A program made the translations under genes and the position numbers. Below, one piece after another: positions 36,708 to 44,793 of a stretch of DNA of 57,016 nucleotides; within the stretch, counting starts at the first letter, position 1, and every line of letters begins with the position of its first letter. Origin of the DNA: Pseudomonas entomophila (GTDB lineage: Bacteria > Pseudomonadota > Gammaproteobacteria > Pseudomonadales > Pseudomonadaceae); the NCBI RefSeq assembly GCF_029193575.1, contig NZ_JARGCS010000052.1, positions 1 to 57,016 on the forward strand, in the 5' to 3' direction. The notes beneath the pieces are model-generated. The model was given only the letters and a program-made list of their open reading frames with translations, did no database searches and was not told the origin of the DNA.

Positions 36708-36737
36708 AGAAACCCCGCTTCGGCGGGGTTTCTTTTT
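36708..36737 (+). terminator. Rho-independent terminator of the nuo operon
   Basis: AGAAACCCCGC and GCGGGGTTTCT pair perfectly around a TTCG tetraloop and are followed by TTTT. This is a textbook terminator placed right after nuoN. Confidence 0.97.
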
Positions 36738-36752
36738 GTCTGGAAATCATCT

Positions 36753-36776
36753 AAGAGCGGGTTTGCCCCGCGATGG
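36753..36776. repeat. Single REP-like element
   Basis: AGAGCGGGTTTGCCCCGCGA has the REP core (GCGGG-TTTGC-CCCGC). It sits between the nuo terminator and the TonB receptor. Confidence 0.65.
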
Positions 36777-36862
36777 GCGGCAAAAACAGTACAGAACGAA
36801 AGCTGTGCTTCGTCTGCCCTTTGCAACGTCAGACTCCCGCCCCCCGCTCTGGAACCCCGCCC

Positions 36863-38911
36863 ATGCGCTCCACTCTCCCCTACTCGCTGCTGGCCCTGCT
36901 CGTCGCCAGCACCACCCATGCCGCTGGCCGCGTCGAACTCAGCCAAGTACTGATCGACGGCCAGCAGCAAAGCGAACTGGACGCCGCCGCCGAACAGCTG
37001 CGCGACATTCCCGGCGCCAGCAACCTGGTGGACATGGACAAGGTCGGCCAGGGCCGGGTCGCCAGCAACCAGGACGTGCTGGCCTACCAACCCGGCGTGT
37101 TCGCCCAGTCGGCGGGCAACGACGGCATCAAGCTGTCGATCCGCGGCTCGGGTATCAACCGCGCGCCGGGTGCCCACGGTTCCGGGGTCTACACGATGCT
37201 CGACGGCCTGCCGCTGACCGGCCCGGGTGGCACGCCCTACGAGCTGTTCGAACCACTGTGGCTGAGCCGCGCCGAAATGCTGCGCGGCGCCAATGGCTTC
37301 GACCGGGGCGCCCTGGCCCTGGGCGGCGCGCTCAACTACGTCACCCACACCGGCTACGATGCCGCGCCGCTGCAACTGCGCTACGAGCTCGGCAGCCGCG
37401 GCTACCAGCGCCGGCACATCAGCTCTGGCCAGGTGCTGGGCAACCTCGACTACTACGTGGCGCTGACCGACGCCGAATACGACGGCTACCAGGCGCACAG
37501 CAGCGGCAGCGCCAAGGGCATCGCCGCCAATGTCGGCTACCGCTTCAACCCCAACCTCGAGACGCGCTTCTACCTGCGCTACCGGGAAACCGAGAACGAC
37601 CTGGCCGGGCGCCTGACCAAGGACCAGATCAAGCACCACCCACGCACCGCCAATCCAGCCTACCTGGCGCGCGACGACAGCCGCCCGCAACCGGGCAGCA
37701 CCTGGGTCGGCAACAAGACCACGTTCTACCTCGACGACGACGCGCGCCTGGAAGCCGGCCTGGTCTACCACGACTACCCGATGGACCTGCGCGAGGGCCC
37801 GATGCGCCTGAAGGTCGCCTACACCGACGTCAGCGGCACCCTGAACTACCTCCGCCGCGACACCCTGTTCGGCCTCGACAGCAAGACCACCCTCGGCTGG
37901 CGCACCACCAAACACCTGCCCAACAGCGGCGCCTCGCAGTTCGTGCGTGATCGGGATGTCATAGGCGCACGCAGCCGTGACTTCAGCTACCAGGGCTCGG
38001 ACACCGTGCTGCACGCCGGCAACGATCTGGAGCTGGCTCCCGACCTGTGGCTGACCACGGGGCTGGCGATGATCTACACGCGCCGCGAGAGCGACGTCAG
38101 CTACCCGGCCAACGGTGGCAAGGTCAGCCAGCATGACTGGGACTACGCGCCTCGCCTGGGCCTGCGCTACGACATCAGCCCCGCGTTGCAGGTGTATGGC
38201 AACCTCAGCCGCTCGGTCGAGCCACCGCACCCGTGGTCGCTGATCTGGAGCTCGACCCAGGCGACCCAGCCGATAGAGATGCGGAATCAGACGGCCACCA
38301 CGCTGGAGCTTGGCACCCGCGGCGACTCGGCCTTGGGCCGCTGGGACCTGGCCTGGTACTACGCCCAGGTTCGCCACGAACTGCTGGCGGTGGAGATCGT
38401 GCAAGGCGCATTGCCCAAGGAATTCAATGCCAGCGCCACCGTGCACCAAGGCGTCGAGGCCGGGCTGGACAGCACCCTGTGGGAGCGTTCCGGCACTGGC
38501 AAGTTGAGCCTGCGCCAGGCCTATACCTTCAGCGACTTCCACTACCGCGACGACGAGCGCTTTGGCGACAACCGCCTGCCGGGCATCCCGATGCACTATT
38601 ACCAGGCCGAGCTGCGCTACGACTGGCCCAGTGGTTTCCATGCCGGGGTCAACACACAACTGGCGTCCAAGGTGCAGGTCGACTATGCCAATAGCTATCA
38701 GACCGACGCCTACGCCCTGCTTGGCGCACGCCTGGGGTGGGATTCACCCAAGCGCGACTGGCAGACCTGGCTGGACCTGCGCAACCTGACCAACCGGCGC
38801 TATGCCGCGACGGTGACGCCGGGCTATGACGATGGCGGACAGGACATCGCCCGTTCGACACCCGGTGAAGGGTTCGGGGTGTACGCAGGGGTGTCGTACA
38901 GTTTCAGGTAA
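36863..38911 (+). CDS. TonB-dependent outer membrane receptor (FecA-like)
   Basis: This is a 682-aa outer-membrane beta-barrel that imports a chelate or small ligand with TonB energy. It has a signal peptide (1-20, ending THAA), a plug domain (VLAYQPGVFAQSAGNDGIKL, SIRGSGINRAPGAHGSGVYT, LRGANGFDRGALALGGALNY), a 22-strand-type barrel, and a terminal aromatic strand (VYAGVSYSFR). ATG 36863 is chosen for the signal peptide; GGAA lies upstream. No N-terminal signalling domain or sigma/anti-sigma pair is present, and I see no Fur box just upstream. The ligand is unknown. The peptide-modification cluster that follows may or may not be linked. Confidence 0.92.
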   Translation: MRSTLPYSLLALLVASTTHAAGRVELSQVLIDGQQQSELDAAAEQLRDIPGASNLVDMDKVGQGRVASNQDVLAYQPGVFAQSAGNDGIKLSIRGSGINRAPGAHGSGVYTMLDGLPLTGPGGTPYELFEPLWLSRAEMLRGANGFDRGALALGGALNYVTHTGYDAAPLQLRYELGSRGYQRRHISSGQVLGNLDYYVALTDAEYDGYQAHSSGSAKGIAANVGYRFNPNLETRFYLRYRETENDLAGRLTKDQIKHHPRTANPAYLARDDSRPQPGSTWVGNKTTFYLDDDARLEAGLVYHDYPMDLREGPMRLKVAYTDVSGTLNYLRRDTLFGLDSKTTLGWRTTKHLPNSGASQFVRDRDVIGARSRDFSYQGSDTVLHAGNDLELAPDLWLTTGLAMIYTRRESDVSYPANGGKVSQHDWDYAPRLGLRYDISPALQVYGNLSRSVEPPHPWSLIWSSTQATQPIEMRNQTATTLELGTRGDSALGRWDLAWYYAQVRHELLAVEIVQGALPKEFNASATVHQGVEAGLDSTLWERSGTGKLSLRQAYTFSDFHYRDDERFGDNRLPGIPMHYYQAELRYDWPSGFHAGVNTQLASKVQVDYANSYQTDAYALLGARLGWDSPKRDWQTWLDLRNLTNRRYAATVTPGYDDGGQDIARSTPGEGFGVYAGVSYSFR

Positions 38912-39356
38912 TCGGCTCCCATCCCACGGCGCGCGTCCTCGAACCACCGGCATGGCAGGGGCGTGGCTGTTGGCGAATAGACCCGGTGCAGTCATCCATC
39001 GCGCCTCCAAGCGGTTGAATACACTCCCCGTTGCCTGGGAATCGTCGTCATCCTCGGCGCGACCCAGGCCCATGGCACGCAAGACGCTGCCTTTTCGGTC
39101 ATAGGTACCTACGCACCACGTAGGTATTTCACATTCCCAGTAGCGACATGCCCGCTTCCCGGCCGTCCTGGAAAACTCACAACTCTTTGATTTAAAAAGA
39201 CTAGTACCCCGTCTTAGCGGCAACCTCAAGTATTCGCCCTGGCCCCCCACAAAACGCAAAGGTGCCCGCGTGCCAGGTATTGAACGGTGCTCTTTTTCCT
39301 CCGAATACTGAGCAGGCAGCGCATCGCTGCCTTTCAACAACAAGAGGAGTTTCACC
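38912..39356 (+). promoter_or_regulatory. Upstream region of the peptide cluster: palindrome, promoter, 5' hairpin
   Basis: No gene is evident here. TACCTACG (39106-39113) and CGTAGGTA (39119-39126) form a perfect eight-base dyad over five bases, which looks like an operator. A sigma-70-like promoter, TTGAAC at 39280-39285 with AATACT at 39304-39309, would start RNA near 39316. That is almost exactly at a perfect hairpin, AGGCAGCG (39314-39321) and CGCTGCCT (39325-39332), loop CAT. AGAGGAG then precedes the peptide start. The stretch is richer in A and T than the flanking genes. Confidence 0.5.
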
Positions 39357-39500
39357 ATGGGATACTTTCGTGGTCTTTCCAACAAGGCGAATGAGCTGGA
39401 TCAAGAGGTCGCTGCGAGTGCTCTGGACGAGTCCGCAGGCGGTGCGATCGATGATCTGCAACTGGCCGAGCATGAGCAGCAGGAACTGAACGGCAACTGA
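39357..39500 (+). CDS. Putative RiPP precursor peptide, 47 aa
   Basis: This small gene has a strong ribosome site (AGAGGAG, eight bases before ATG 39357). It encodes a 47-residue acidic peptide starting MGYFRGLSNKANELD and ending EQQELNGN. A Gly-Gly at residues 28-29, with Leu at -7 and Val at -12 before the cut, resembles a double-glycine leader. That would leave an 18-residue core, AIDDLQLAEHEQQELNGN. The peptide has no Cys or Thr, and its only Ser residues (8, 21, 26) are in the leader part. It lies 48 bases before a YcaO enzyme gene on the same strand and is flanked by hairpins. Calling it a precursor is inference from size, position and partner enzymes; I know of no named family. Confidence 0.7.
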   Translation: MGYFRGLSNKANELDQEVAASALDESAGGAIDDLQLAEHEQQELNGN

Positions 39501-39507
39501 TGTCGCC

Positions 39508-39535
39508 GGCATGGCGACCTGACCGTCGCCATGCC
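39508..39535 (+). other. Intercistronic hairpin between peptide and YcaO genes
   Basis: GGCATGGCGAC (39508-39518) pairs perfectly with GTCGCCATGCC (39525-39535) over the loop CTGACC, eight bases after the peptide stop. No T-run follows. It fits a partial terminator or RNA-stability element that makes more peptide mRNA than enzyme mRNA. Confidence 0.75.
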
Positions 39536-39548
39536 TCGAGGAGTTCAC

Positions 39549-40775
39549 ATGCACCCTATGTTGGAACCCGAACGCGAGCTGACCCTGGAAGCCGCCAGGC
39601 AACGCATCTGCGAGCAGCTCGAACTACTCTCGCTGCGCGCAGAAGTCACCTGGCGCGGAGCGGAGCTTGGCGTCGCTCAGGTCCGCTTGTACTCCGGATC
39701 GCACCAGACCAGCCAGGGCTGGGGCAAAGGGTATCGGGCCCAAGCCTTGGTGGGCGCGCACTACGAAGCACTGGAGCATCATCTGGACAGGCATCTGCCA
39801 CGGCGCCAGCACTTGCGCCTGACGGACACACTGGCTGCGAACACCGCCCTGCACGACGACCTGCTCATGCCTTGGCTACAGGCACAGCCTGGCCGGGCTC
39901 TGGCCTGCCAGGCCTATCACGATCTCCAGAGGCACTGGTTGTTCGACTACCCTACCGGCCTCACGCACCCAAACTACGCGGACGCCCCCCTGCCAGGCGA
40001 CACCTTCGATCACCGCGCATTGCGGCGCTACAGCAGCAACGATGGGTCGGCTATTGGCGCGACGCGTGACGAAGCCGTACTGCATGCACTAAACCAGACC
40101 CTGGAGCGAGACGCGACGTCACTGTTCCTGCTGCGTCATTTCTACCATCAGCATCAGGACACCGTTACCTGGCTCGACAAACCCAGCGCTGGCACGCCAC
40201 TGGGCCAACTTTGGCGGCACGCGGAGCAGACGCTGCAGGCTCCGATCCATGTACTGGACATCAGTACCGAATTTGCCAGCCGCACCTACCTCGCCTTGCG
40301 CATGGATGTGCTCGACAAACCCCATGGTTCGCTGTTCGGTGCCGGTACCTCCCTGGACCCCTGGCATGCCGCACACCGCGCTGTCAGTGAATTGGTTCAG
40401 GTGCAACTGAATGCTCAAGACGACGCGGCACGCAAAGTACTCGCGCACCAGGAAAGGTTGTTGCACCCCTTCCCCAAACTGCTGCGCTGCCTGCAACTCG
40501 ACCTGATGTCGCTGATCGAATGCCCTCAGGCCAGTGCCGACCTGTCGGCGCCGGAAACGGGAAAGTCCGTCCGCGATCAGCTTGAGCGGCTTACCACCGA
40601 CTTGCACGCGCATGGCTACATGCCAGGTGTTTGCGAAGTGTTCAGCGGTCGGGAGGGCCTGAGCCTGGTCAACGTGATAGTGCCCGGCCTGGAACGCTTC
40701 CACTTGGTCACCAATGGCAACGTTGTTTGCCCCGGTCCCCGAGGCGTTCGCCTTACTCGACGGGTGGAGGCCTGA
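39549..40775 (+). CDS. YcaO-domain peptide-modifying enzyme
   Basis: This 408-aa protein has the ATP-binding marks of the YcaO superfamily: GWGKGYRAQALVGAHYEALE (residues 57-76), YSSNDGSAIG followed by EAVLHALNQTLERDA (161-189), and HRAVSELVQVQ (276-286). A conserved-looking end block follows (LVNVIVPGLERFHLVTNG). YcaO enzymes activate backbone amides with ATP to make azolines, thioamides or amidines. No E1-like, ocin-ThiF or TfuA partner gene lies beside it, and the C-terminus lacks the Pro-rich tail of azoline-forming members, so the reaction is open. ATG 39549 follows GAGGAG by five bases. Its own residues 1-55 could serve for leader binding, but this is not shown. Confidence 0.85.
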   Translation: MHPMLEPERELTLEAARQRICEQLELLSLRAEVTWRGAELGVAQVRLYSGSHQTSQGWGKGYRAQALVGAHYEALEHHLDRHLPRRQHLRLTDTLAANTALHDDLLMPWLQAQPGRALACQAYHDLQRHWLFDYPTGLTHPNYADAPLPGDTFDHRALRRYSSNDGSAIGATRDEAVLHALNQTLERDATSLFLLRHFYHQHQDTVTWLDKPSAGTPLGQLWRHAEQTLQAPIHVLDISTEFASRTYLALRMDVLDKPHGSLFGAGTSLDPWHAAHRAVSELVQVQLNAQDDAARKVLAHQERLLHPFPKLLRCLQLDLMSLIECPQASADLSAPETGKSVRDQLERLTTDLHAHGYMPGVCEVFSGREGLSLVNVIVPGLERFHLVTNGNVVCPGPRGVRLTRRVEA

Positions 40776-40779
40776 GCCC

Positions 40780-41643
40780 ATGAGCGCACAACTGCGTGTT
40801 CCCGTCGGCCCGCAGCTCAACGAGCTGTTCCTGCTGCGCGTCGCCGGGGTCGAGTACCTGGGGTACAAACCTGCGGACCTCGACGGCAGACGTCTGGGCA
40901 GCCGCCTGACGCCACGCATGATGCTTGGCGTTTTGCTTGACAGTAGCCTGACCGCGCAACACCTGACTTGCCGCTATCGCCCTCTCTCACTGCGATGCCG
41001 CCAAGCGGTGTTCAGCCAGGCCCTCGCCTCTGCGCACAACCGGATACACTTTCCCTTCCCTGTGCTCGACCAGAGCGCCAGGGAACTGACGGTGCCCGAC
41101 GGGTATTGGGAGGATACGCTTTACTTGGCCGACCGCCTGGACGAGCAGGAAGCGCATTTTCGCAACGTCTGTCGCACAACGCTCTCGAAGCACCTGCAAG
41201 CCAACGCGCTGATTCATGACCCCGCCTGTTCAACCGGCACATTCATTGGCACCCTGGCACGCGCGCTGCCGCAAGCACGCTGCCTGGGAGCCGACCGCTG
41301 CGCCCCGATGATCAGCCACGCCACGCGGCACCATCAGCGGCACAACCTGCACTTCACCGTCGCCGACGCCAACCAGCCAGCCCTACCCGCTGCGTCCTGC
41401 GACGTATTGATCCTGCGTTTCCTGAACGCCGAAATGATGCTACGCCGCGAAGCGGTCGCCCTGTTCCATGGCCTTTGCAGGCTCGTTAAGCCAGGCGGGA
41501 TGATCATCCTGTTCGGGCATACACCCGTGCTCTTCGAGGTGGAAGTGGAAGCACGACGGCAAGGCCTGCAAGTCGCTGGCAGCCTGGGCAGTGTCCTGGG
41601 CACGGATGAACTCTTCCAGTTCTATCGTCTGCGACGAACCTGA
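40780..41643 (+). CDS. SAM-dependent methyltransferase of the YcaO cluster
   Basis: This 287-aa protein has a C-terminal class I methyltransferase domain. Motif I is IHDPACSTGTFIGTLARALP (residues 145-164), the strand-2 acid is Asp172 in GAD, SCDVLILRF (206-214) is motif IV, and VKPGGMIILFG the later strand. The first 140 residues have no recognised domain. ATG 40780 lies four bases after the YcaO stop, with GGAGG upstream, so the two enzymes are co-translated. The likely job is methylation of the modified peptide, perhaps on an end group or side chain. It ends 13 bases short of the convergent AI-2E permease gene. Confidence 0.85.
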   Translation: MSAQLRVPVGPQLNELFLLRVAGVEYLGYKPADLDGRRLGSRLTPRMMLGVLLDSSLTAQHLTCRYRPLSLRCRQAVFSQALASAHNRIHFPFPVLDQSARELTVPDGYWEDTLYLADRLDEQEAHFRNVCRTTLSKHLQANALIHDPACSTGTFIGTLARALPQARCLGADRCAPMISHATRHHQRHNLHFTVADANQPALPAASCDVLILRFLNAEMMLRREAVALFHGLCRLVKPGGMIILFGHTPVLFEVEVEARRQGLQVAGSLGSVLGTDELFQFYRLRRT

Positions 41644-41656
41644 GCGGGTGACAGCC

Positions 41657-42718
41657 TCACGGCAACTGCACCTGCGGCTTGGTCTCGGTGAAGATCGTCC
41701 AACTGGACACGAACAACGCCGCGATCAACGGCCCGATCACGAACCCGTTGAGCCCGAACACCGCCAGCCCCCCCAAGGTCGAAATCAGGATCAGGTAGTC
41801 GGGCATGCGTGTGTCCTTGCCCACCAGGATCGGCCGCAGCAGGTTGTCCACCAGGCCGATCACCAGCACGCCGAACGCCGTCAGCACCACGCCCTTCCAG
41901 ATCGCCCCGGTCAGCAGGAAATACGCCGCCACCGGCGCCCAGACGATCCCCGCGCCCACCGCCGGCAGCAGTGAAAGAAACGCCATCAGTACCGCCCACA
42001 CCAGCACGCTGGGAATGCCCAGCACCCAGAAGATCAACCCACCCAGCGCACCTTGGGTGATCGCCACCAGCAGGTTGCCCTTCACCGTGGCGCGCACCAC
42101 CCGGCTGAACTTCAACTGCAAGCGGCGCTTCTGGTCCTCCGGCAGCGGCACCGCCAGGCGTACCTTGCGCGCCAGCTCGGCGCCTTCGCGCAGGAAGAAG
42201 AACAACAGGTAGAGCATGATGCCGAAGCTCACCAGGACCTCGAACGTGCCCTGGCCGAAGCTGAAGGCCTGGCCGGCGAGGAACTGACTGCCCTGGGTCG
42301 CCCATTCGGTGATCTTCTCGCGCAGGCCATCCAGGTTGCCCATGCCCAGGTTGTCCAAACCGCGCTGGGCGAAGGCCGGCAGCATGTCCTTGCCGCGCTC
42401 GATATAGCCGGCGATATCCAACTGACCGCTTTCGATACGCTGGTAGAGCCTGGCGCCCTCTTGCACCAGCAATGCGCCAATGACGATTACCGGCAGCACG
42501 GCGATCAGCAGGCAGGTGGCCAGGGTCACCCCCGCCGCCAGGTTGCGCCGCCGCCCCAGGCGCACCACCAGGTGGCGCTGCAACGGTGCGAAGAGAATGG
42601 CCAGGATCACGGCCCAGAACACGGCGCCGTAGTAAGGCAGGAGAATCCAGAAGAAGGCGATGGTCACCAGCGCGAGCAGGGTTGCCAGCGCCTTGTTCTG
42701 CAATGCGGTTTGATTCAT
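41657..42718 (-). CDS. AI-2E family transporter (PerM/TqsA-like)
   Basis: This polytopic inner-membrane protein has 353 aa and about eight helices arranged as in PerM/TqsA (ILLPYYGAVFWAVILAILFAP, then a long amphipathic middle, then LVAITQGALGGLIFWVLGIP and NLLRPILVGKDTRMPDYLIL). Family members are linked to signal export, Na+/H+ exchange or osmotic tolerance; the substrate here is unknown. ATG 42716-42718 has GAGGAAG upstream. Because it is convergent to the peptide cluster, I do not take it for its exporter. Confidence 0.9.
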   Translation of the reverse strand: MNQTALQNKALATLLALVTIAFFWILLPYYGAVFWAVILAILFAPLQRHLVVRLGRRRNLAAGVTLATCLLIAVLPVIVIGALLVQEGARLYQRIESGQLDIAGYIERGKDMLPAFAQRGLDNLGMGNLDGLREKITEWATQGSQFLAGQAFSFGQGTFEVLVSFGIMLYLLFFFLREGAELARKVRLAVPLPEDQKRRLQLKFSRVVRATVKGNLLVAITQGALGGLIFWVLGIPSVLVWAVLMAFLSLLPAVGAGIVWAPVAAYFLLTGAIWKGVVLTAFGVLVIGLVDNLLRPILVGKDTRMPDYLILISTLGGLAVFGLNGFVIGPLIAALFVSSWTIFTETKPQVQLP

Positions 42719-43089
42719 GGGGCTTCCTCGAGGGCTCAAAAGGTTAGTGCGCGGCGAACCGGCAAAAGTGCCGTAACGGCCTTGATCGACATCAACAACC
42801 GTCCGCACGCCGAGGCCTTAGCACCTGGGCCTTTTGCCTCATCTTCGCGCCACCCAGCCTCGTGGTGGCGCCAGGGGATGCCCACATCCCGAGCAGGTGG
42901 GCCTGGAGTACGGCCTGCTGATGCGCGACCTGACAGACCTGTAATGCACGCCTCAGGTGACTGACAGCCGTGGCGGGTGAGCATTGGCGTCAGTGCCCCC
43001 CGGATCCCCGTGGGAGCGACTGTCTTTTGTGTCATGTCAGTGCCCCGCGATAGGGCCGGCACCGACACACCACCCGTAGAGGCCTCAGC
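42719..43089. other. Intergenic region before copA
   Basis: No functional gene is seen. A frame ending at TAA 42942-42944 reads EQVGLEYGLLMRDLTDL, which looks like the tail of a lost protein, but nothing upstream joins it in frame. The rest is the copA upstream region; GAGGC precedes the copA start. No clear copper-box or promoter could be fixed by eye. Confidence 0.35.
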
Positions 43090-44793
43090 ATGTCCCCTCG
43101 CTCCTCTCGCCGTACCTTCGTCAAAGGCCTGGGCGCCGCCACCGCCCTCGCTGGCCTGGGCCTGTGGCGCCCACTGGCCAACGCCGACGCGGGTCATAGC
43201 CGCGGCCAAGCGCTGCAAGGCCAGGACTTCGAGCTGTACATCGGCCAGACCCCGATCAACATCACTGGCCGCCCACGCACCGCCCTGACCGTCAACAACA
43301 GCCTACCGGGCCCGGTACTGCGCTGGCGCGAAGGCGACCGCGTGACCCTGCGCGTACGCAACCGCCTGGCCGAGCCGACCTCGATCCACTGGCACGGCAT
43401 CCTCCTGCCAGCCAACATGGACGGCGTACCCGGCCTGAGCTTCGCCGGCATCGCCGCGGGCGGCGACTACCTCTACCACTTCACCCTGCGCCAGAGCGGC
43501 ACCTACTGGTACCACAGCCACTCCGGGCTGCAGGAGCAGGCCGGGGTGTACGGCGCCATCGTCATCGAGCCGCGCGAGCCGGAGCCGCATACCTACCAGC
43601 GCGACCATGTGCTGCTGTTCAGCGACTGGAGCGACGAGGCCCCGCAGGACCTGCTCACGACGCTCAAGAAGCAGTCCGACGCGTTCAACCAGCACAAGCG
43701 CACCCTTGGCGACTTCATCAGCGACGTGGCCGACAAAGGCTGGAGTAGCACCGTCGACGAACGCATGGCCTGGGCGCGCATGCGCATGAGCCCGACGGAC
43801 CTGGCCGACATCAGCGCAGCCACGTACACCTATCTACTCAACGGCCAACCGCCAGACGGCAACTTCACCTGCCTGTTCCGCCCCGGCGAGACCGTGCGCC
43901 TGCGCTTGGTCAACGCTTCGGCGATGACTTACTTCGACTTCCGCATCCCAGGCCTGAAGCTCACGGTGATCGCCGCCGACGGCTTGCCCGTGGTACCGGT
44001 GAAGGTGGACGAGCTGCGCATCGCCGTGGCCGAGACCTACGACGTGCTGGTGGAGGTCGGCGACCAACCTGCTTATACCCTGTTCGCCCAGAGCATGGAT
44101 CGCAGCGGTTACGCTCGCGGCACCCTGGCCCAGGCGCCTGGAATGCAAGCGCCGGTCCCCACCCCCGACCCCCGCCCGGTGCTGAGCATGGAGGACATGG
44201 GCCATGGCGGCATGGCGGGCATGGACCACAGCACGATGAACCACGCCAGCATGCCCGGCATGGCTTCTATGCAGGCCCACCCCAGCAGCGAAACCGACAA
44301 CCCGCTGGTGGACATGCAGACCATGGCCCCACGCCCCAACCTCGCCGACCCCGGTATCGGCCTGCGCACCAATGGCCGCCGAGTGCTGACCTATGCCGAC
44401 CTGCGCAGCCGCTTCGAGGACCCCGACGGTCGGGCCCCCTCACGCGAGATCGAGCTGCACCTGACCGGCCACATGGAGCGCTTCGCGTGGTCGTTCGACG
44501 GCATCAAGTTCAGCGATGCCCAGCCCTTGCGGCTGACCTACGGCGAGCGCGTGCGCATCACCCTGGTCAACGACACCATGATGACCCACCCGATCCACCT
44601 GCACGGTATGTGGAGTGACCTGGAGGACGAGCAGGGGCAATTCCTGGTGCGCAAGCACACCGTCGATATTCCGCCCGGCAGCCGCCGCAGCTACCGGGTG
44701 ACCGCCGACGCCCTGGGCCGCTGGGCCTACCACTGCCACTTGCTCTATCACATGGAGACCGGCATGTTCCGCGAGGTACGGGTCGATGAATGA
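43090..44793 (+). CDS. copA: Copper resistance multicopper oxidase CopA
   Basis: This periplasmic multicopper oxidase binds and oxidises copper. The 567-aa protein opens with a twin-arginine signal (SRRTFVKGLG) and carries all copper sites: SIHWHGILLP and YWYHSHSG in the N-terminal half, and HPIHLHGMW and YHCHLLYHMETGM at the end. A Met/His-rich insert (MGHGGMAGMDHSTMNHASMP, about residues 375-395) is typical of CopA/PcoA. GAGG is upstream of ATG 43090. The gene overlaps copB by eight bases. Confidence 0.96.
   Translation: MSPRSSRRTFVKGLGAATALAGLGLWRPLANADAGHSRGQALQGQDFELYIGQTPINITGRPRTALTVNNSLPGPVLRWREGDRVTLRVRNRLAEPTSIHWHGILLPANMDGVPGLSFAGIAAGGDYLYHFTLRQSGTYWYHSHSGLQEQAGVYGAIVIEPREPEPHTYQRDHVLLFSDWSDEAPQDLLTTLKKQSDAFNQHKRTLGDFISDVADKGWSSTVDERMAWARMRMSPTDLADISAATYTYLLNGQPPDGNFTCLFRPGETVRLRLVNASAMTYFDFRIPGLKLTVIAADGLPVVPVKVDELRIAVAETYDVLVEVGDQPAYTLFAQSMDRSGYARGTLAQAPGMQAPVPTPDPRPVLSMEDMGHGGMAGMDHSTMNHASMPGMASMQAHPSSETDNPLVDMQTMAPRPNLADPGIGLRTNGRRVLTYADLRSRFEDPDGRAPSREIELHLTGHMERFAWSFDGIKFSDAQPLRLTYGERVRITLVNDTMMTHPIHLHGMWSDLEDEQGQFLVRKHTVDIPPGSRRSYRVTADALGRWAYHCHLLYHMETGMFREVRVDE

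Noticed and set aside
36690..36862. Fur box before the TonB receptor
   Set aside because: No GATAAT-type dyad could be found in this gap, so iron control is not supported by the sequence.
38744..39385. 213-codon minus-strand frame before the peptide gene
   Set aside because: It overlaps the end of the TonB receptor gene and the promoter region and has no likeness to a known protein.
41657..42718. AI-2E family permease as exporter of the modified peptide
   Set aside because: It is convergent and separately transcribed; the family exports small signals or ions and is common in genomes without such a cluster.
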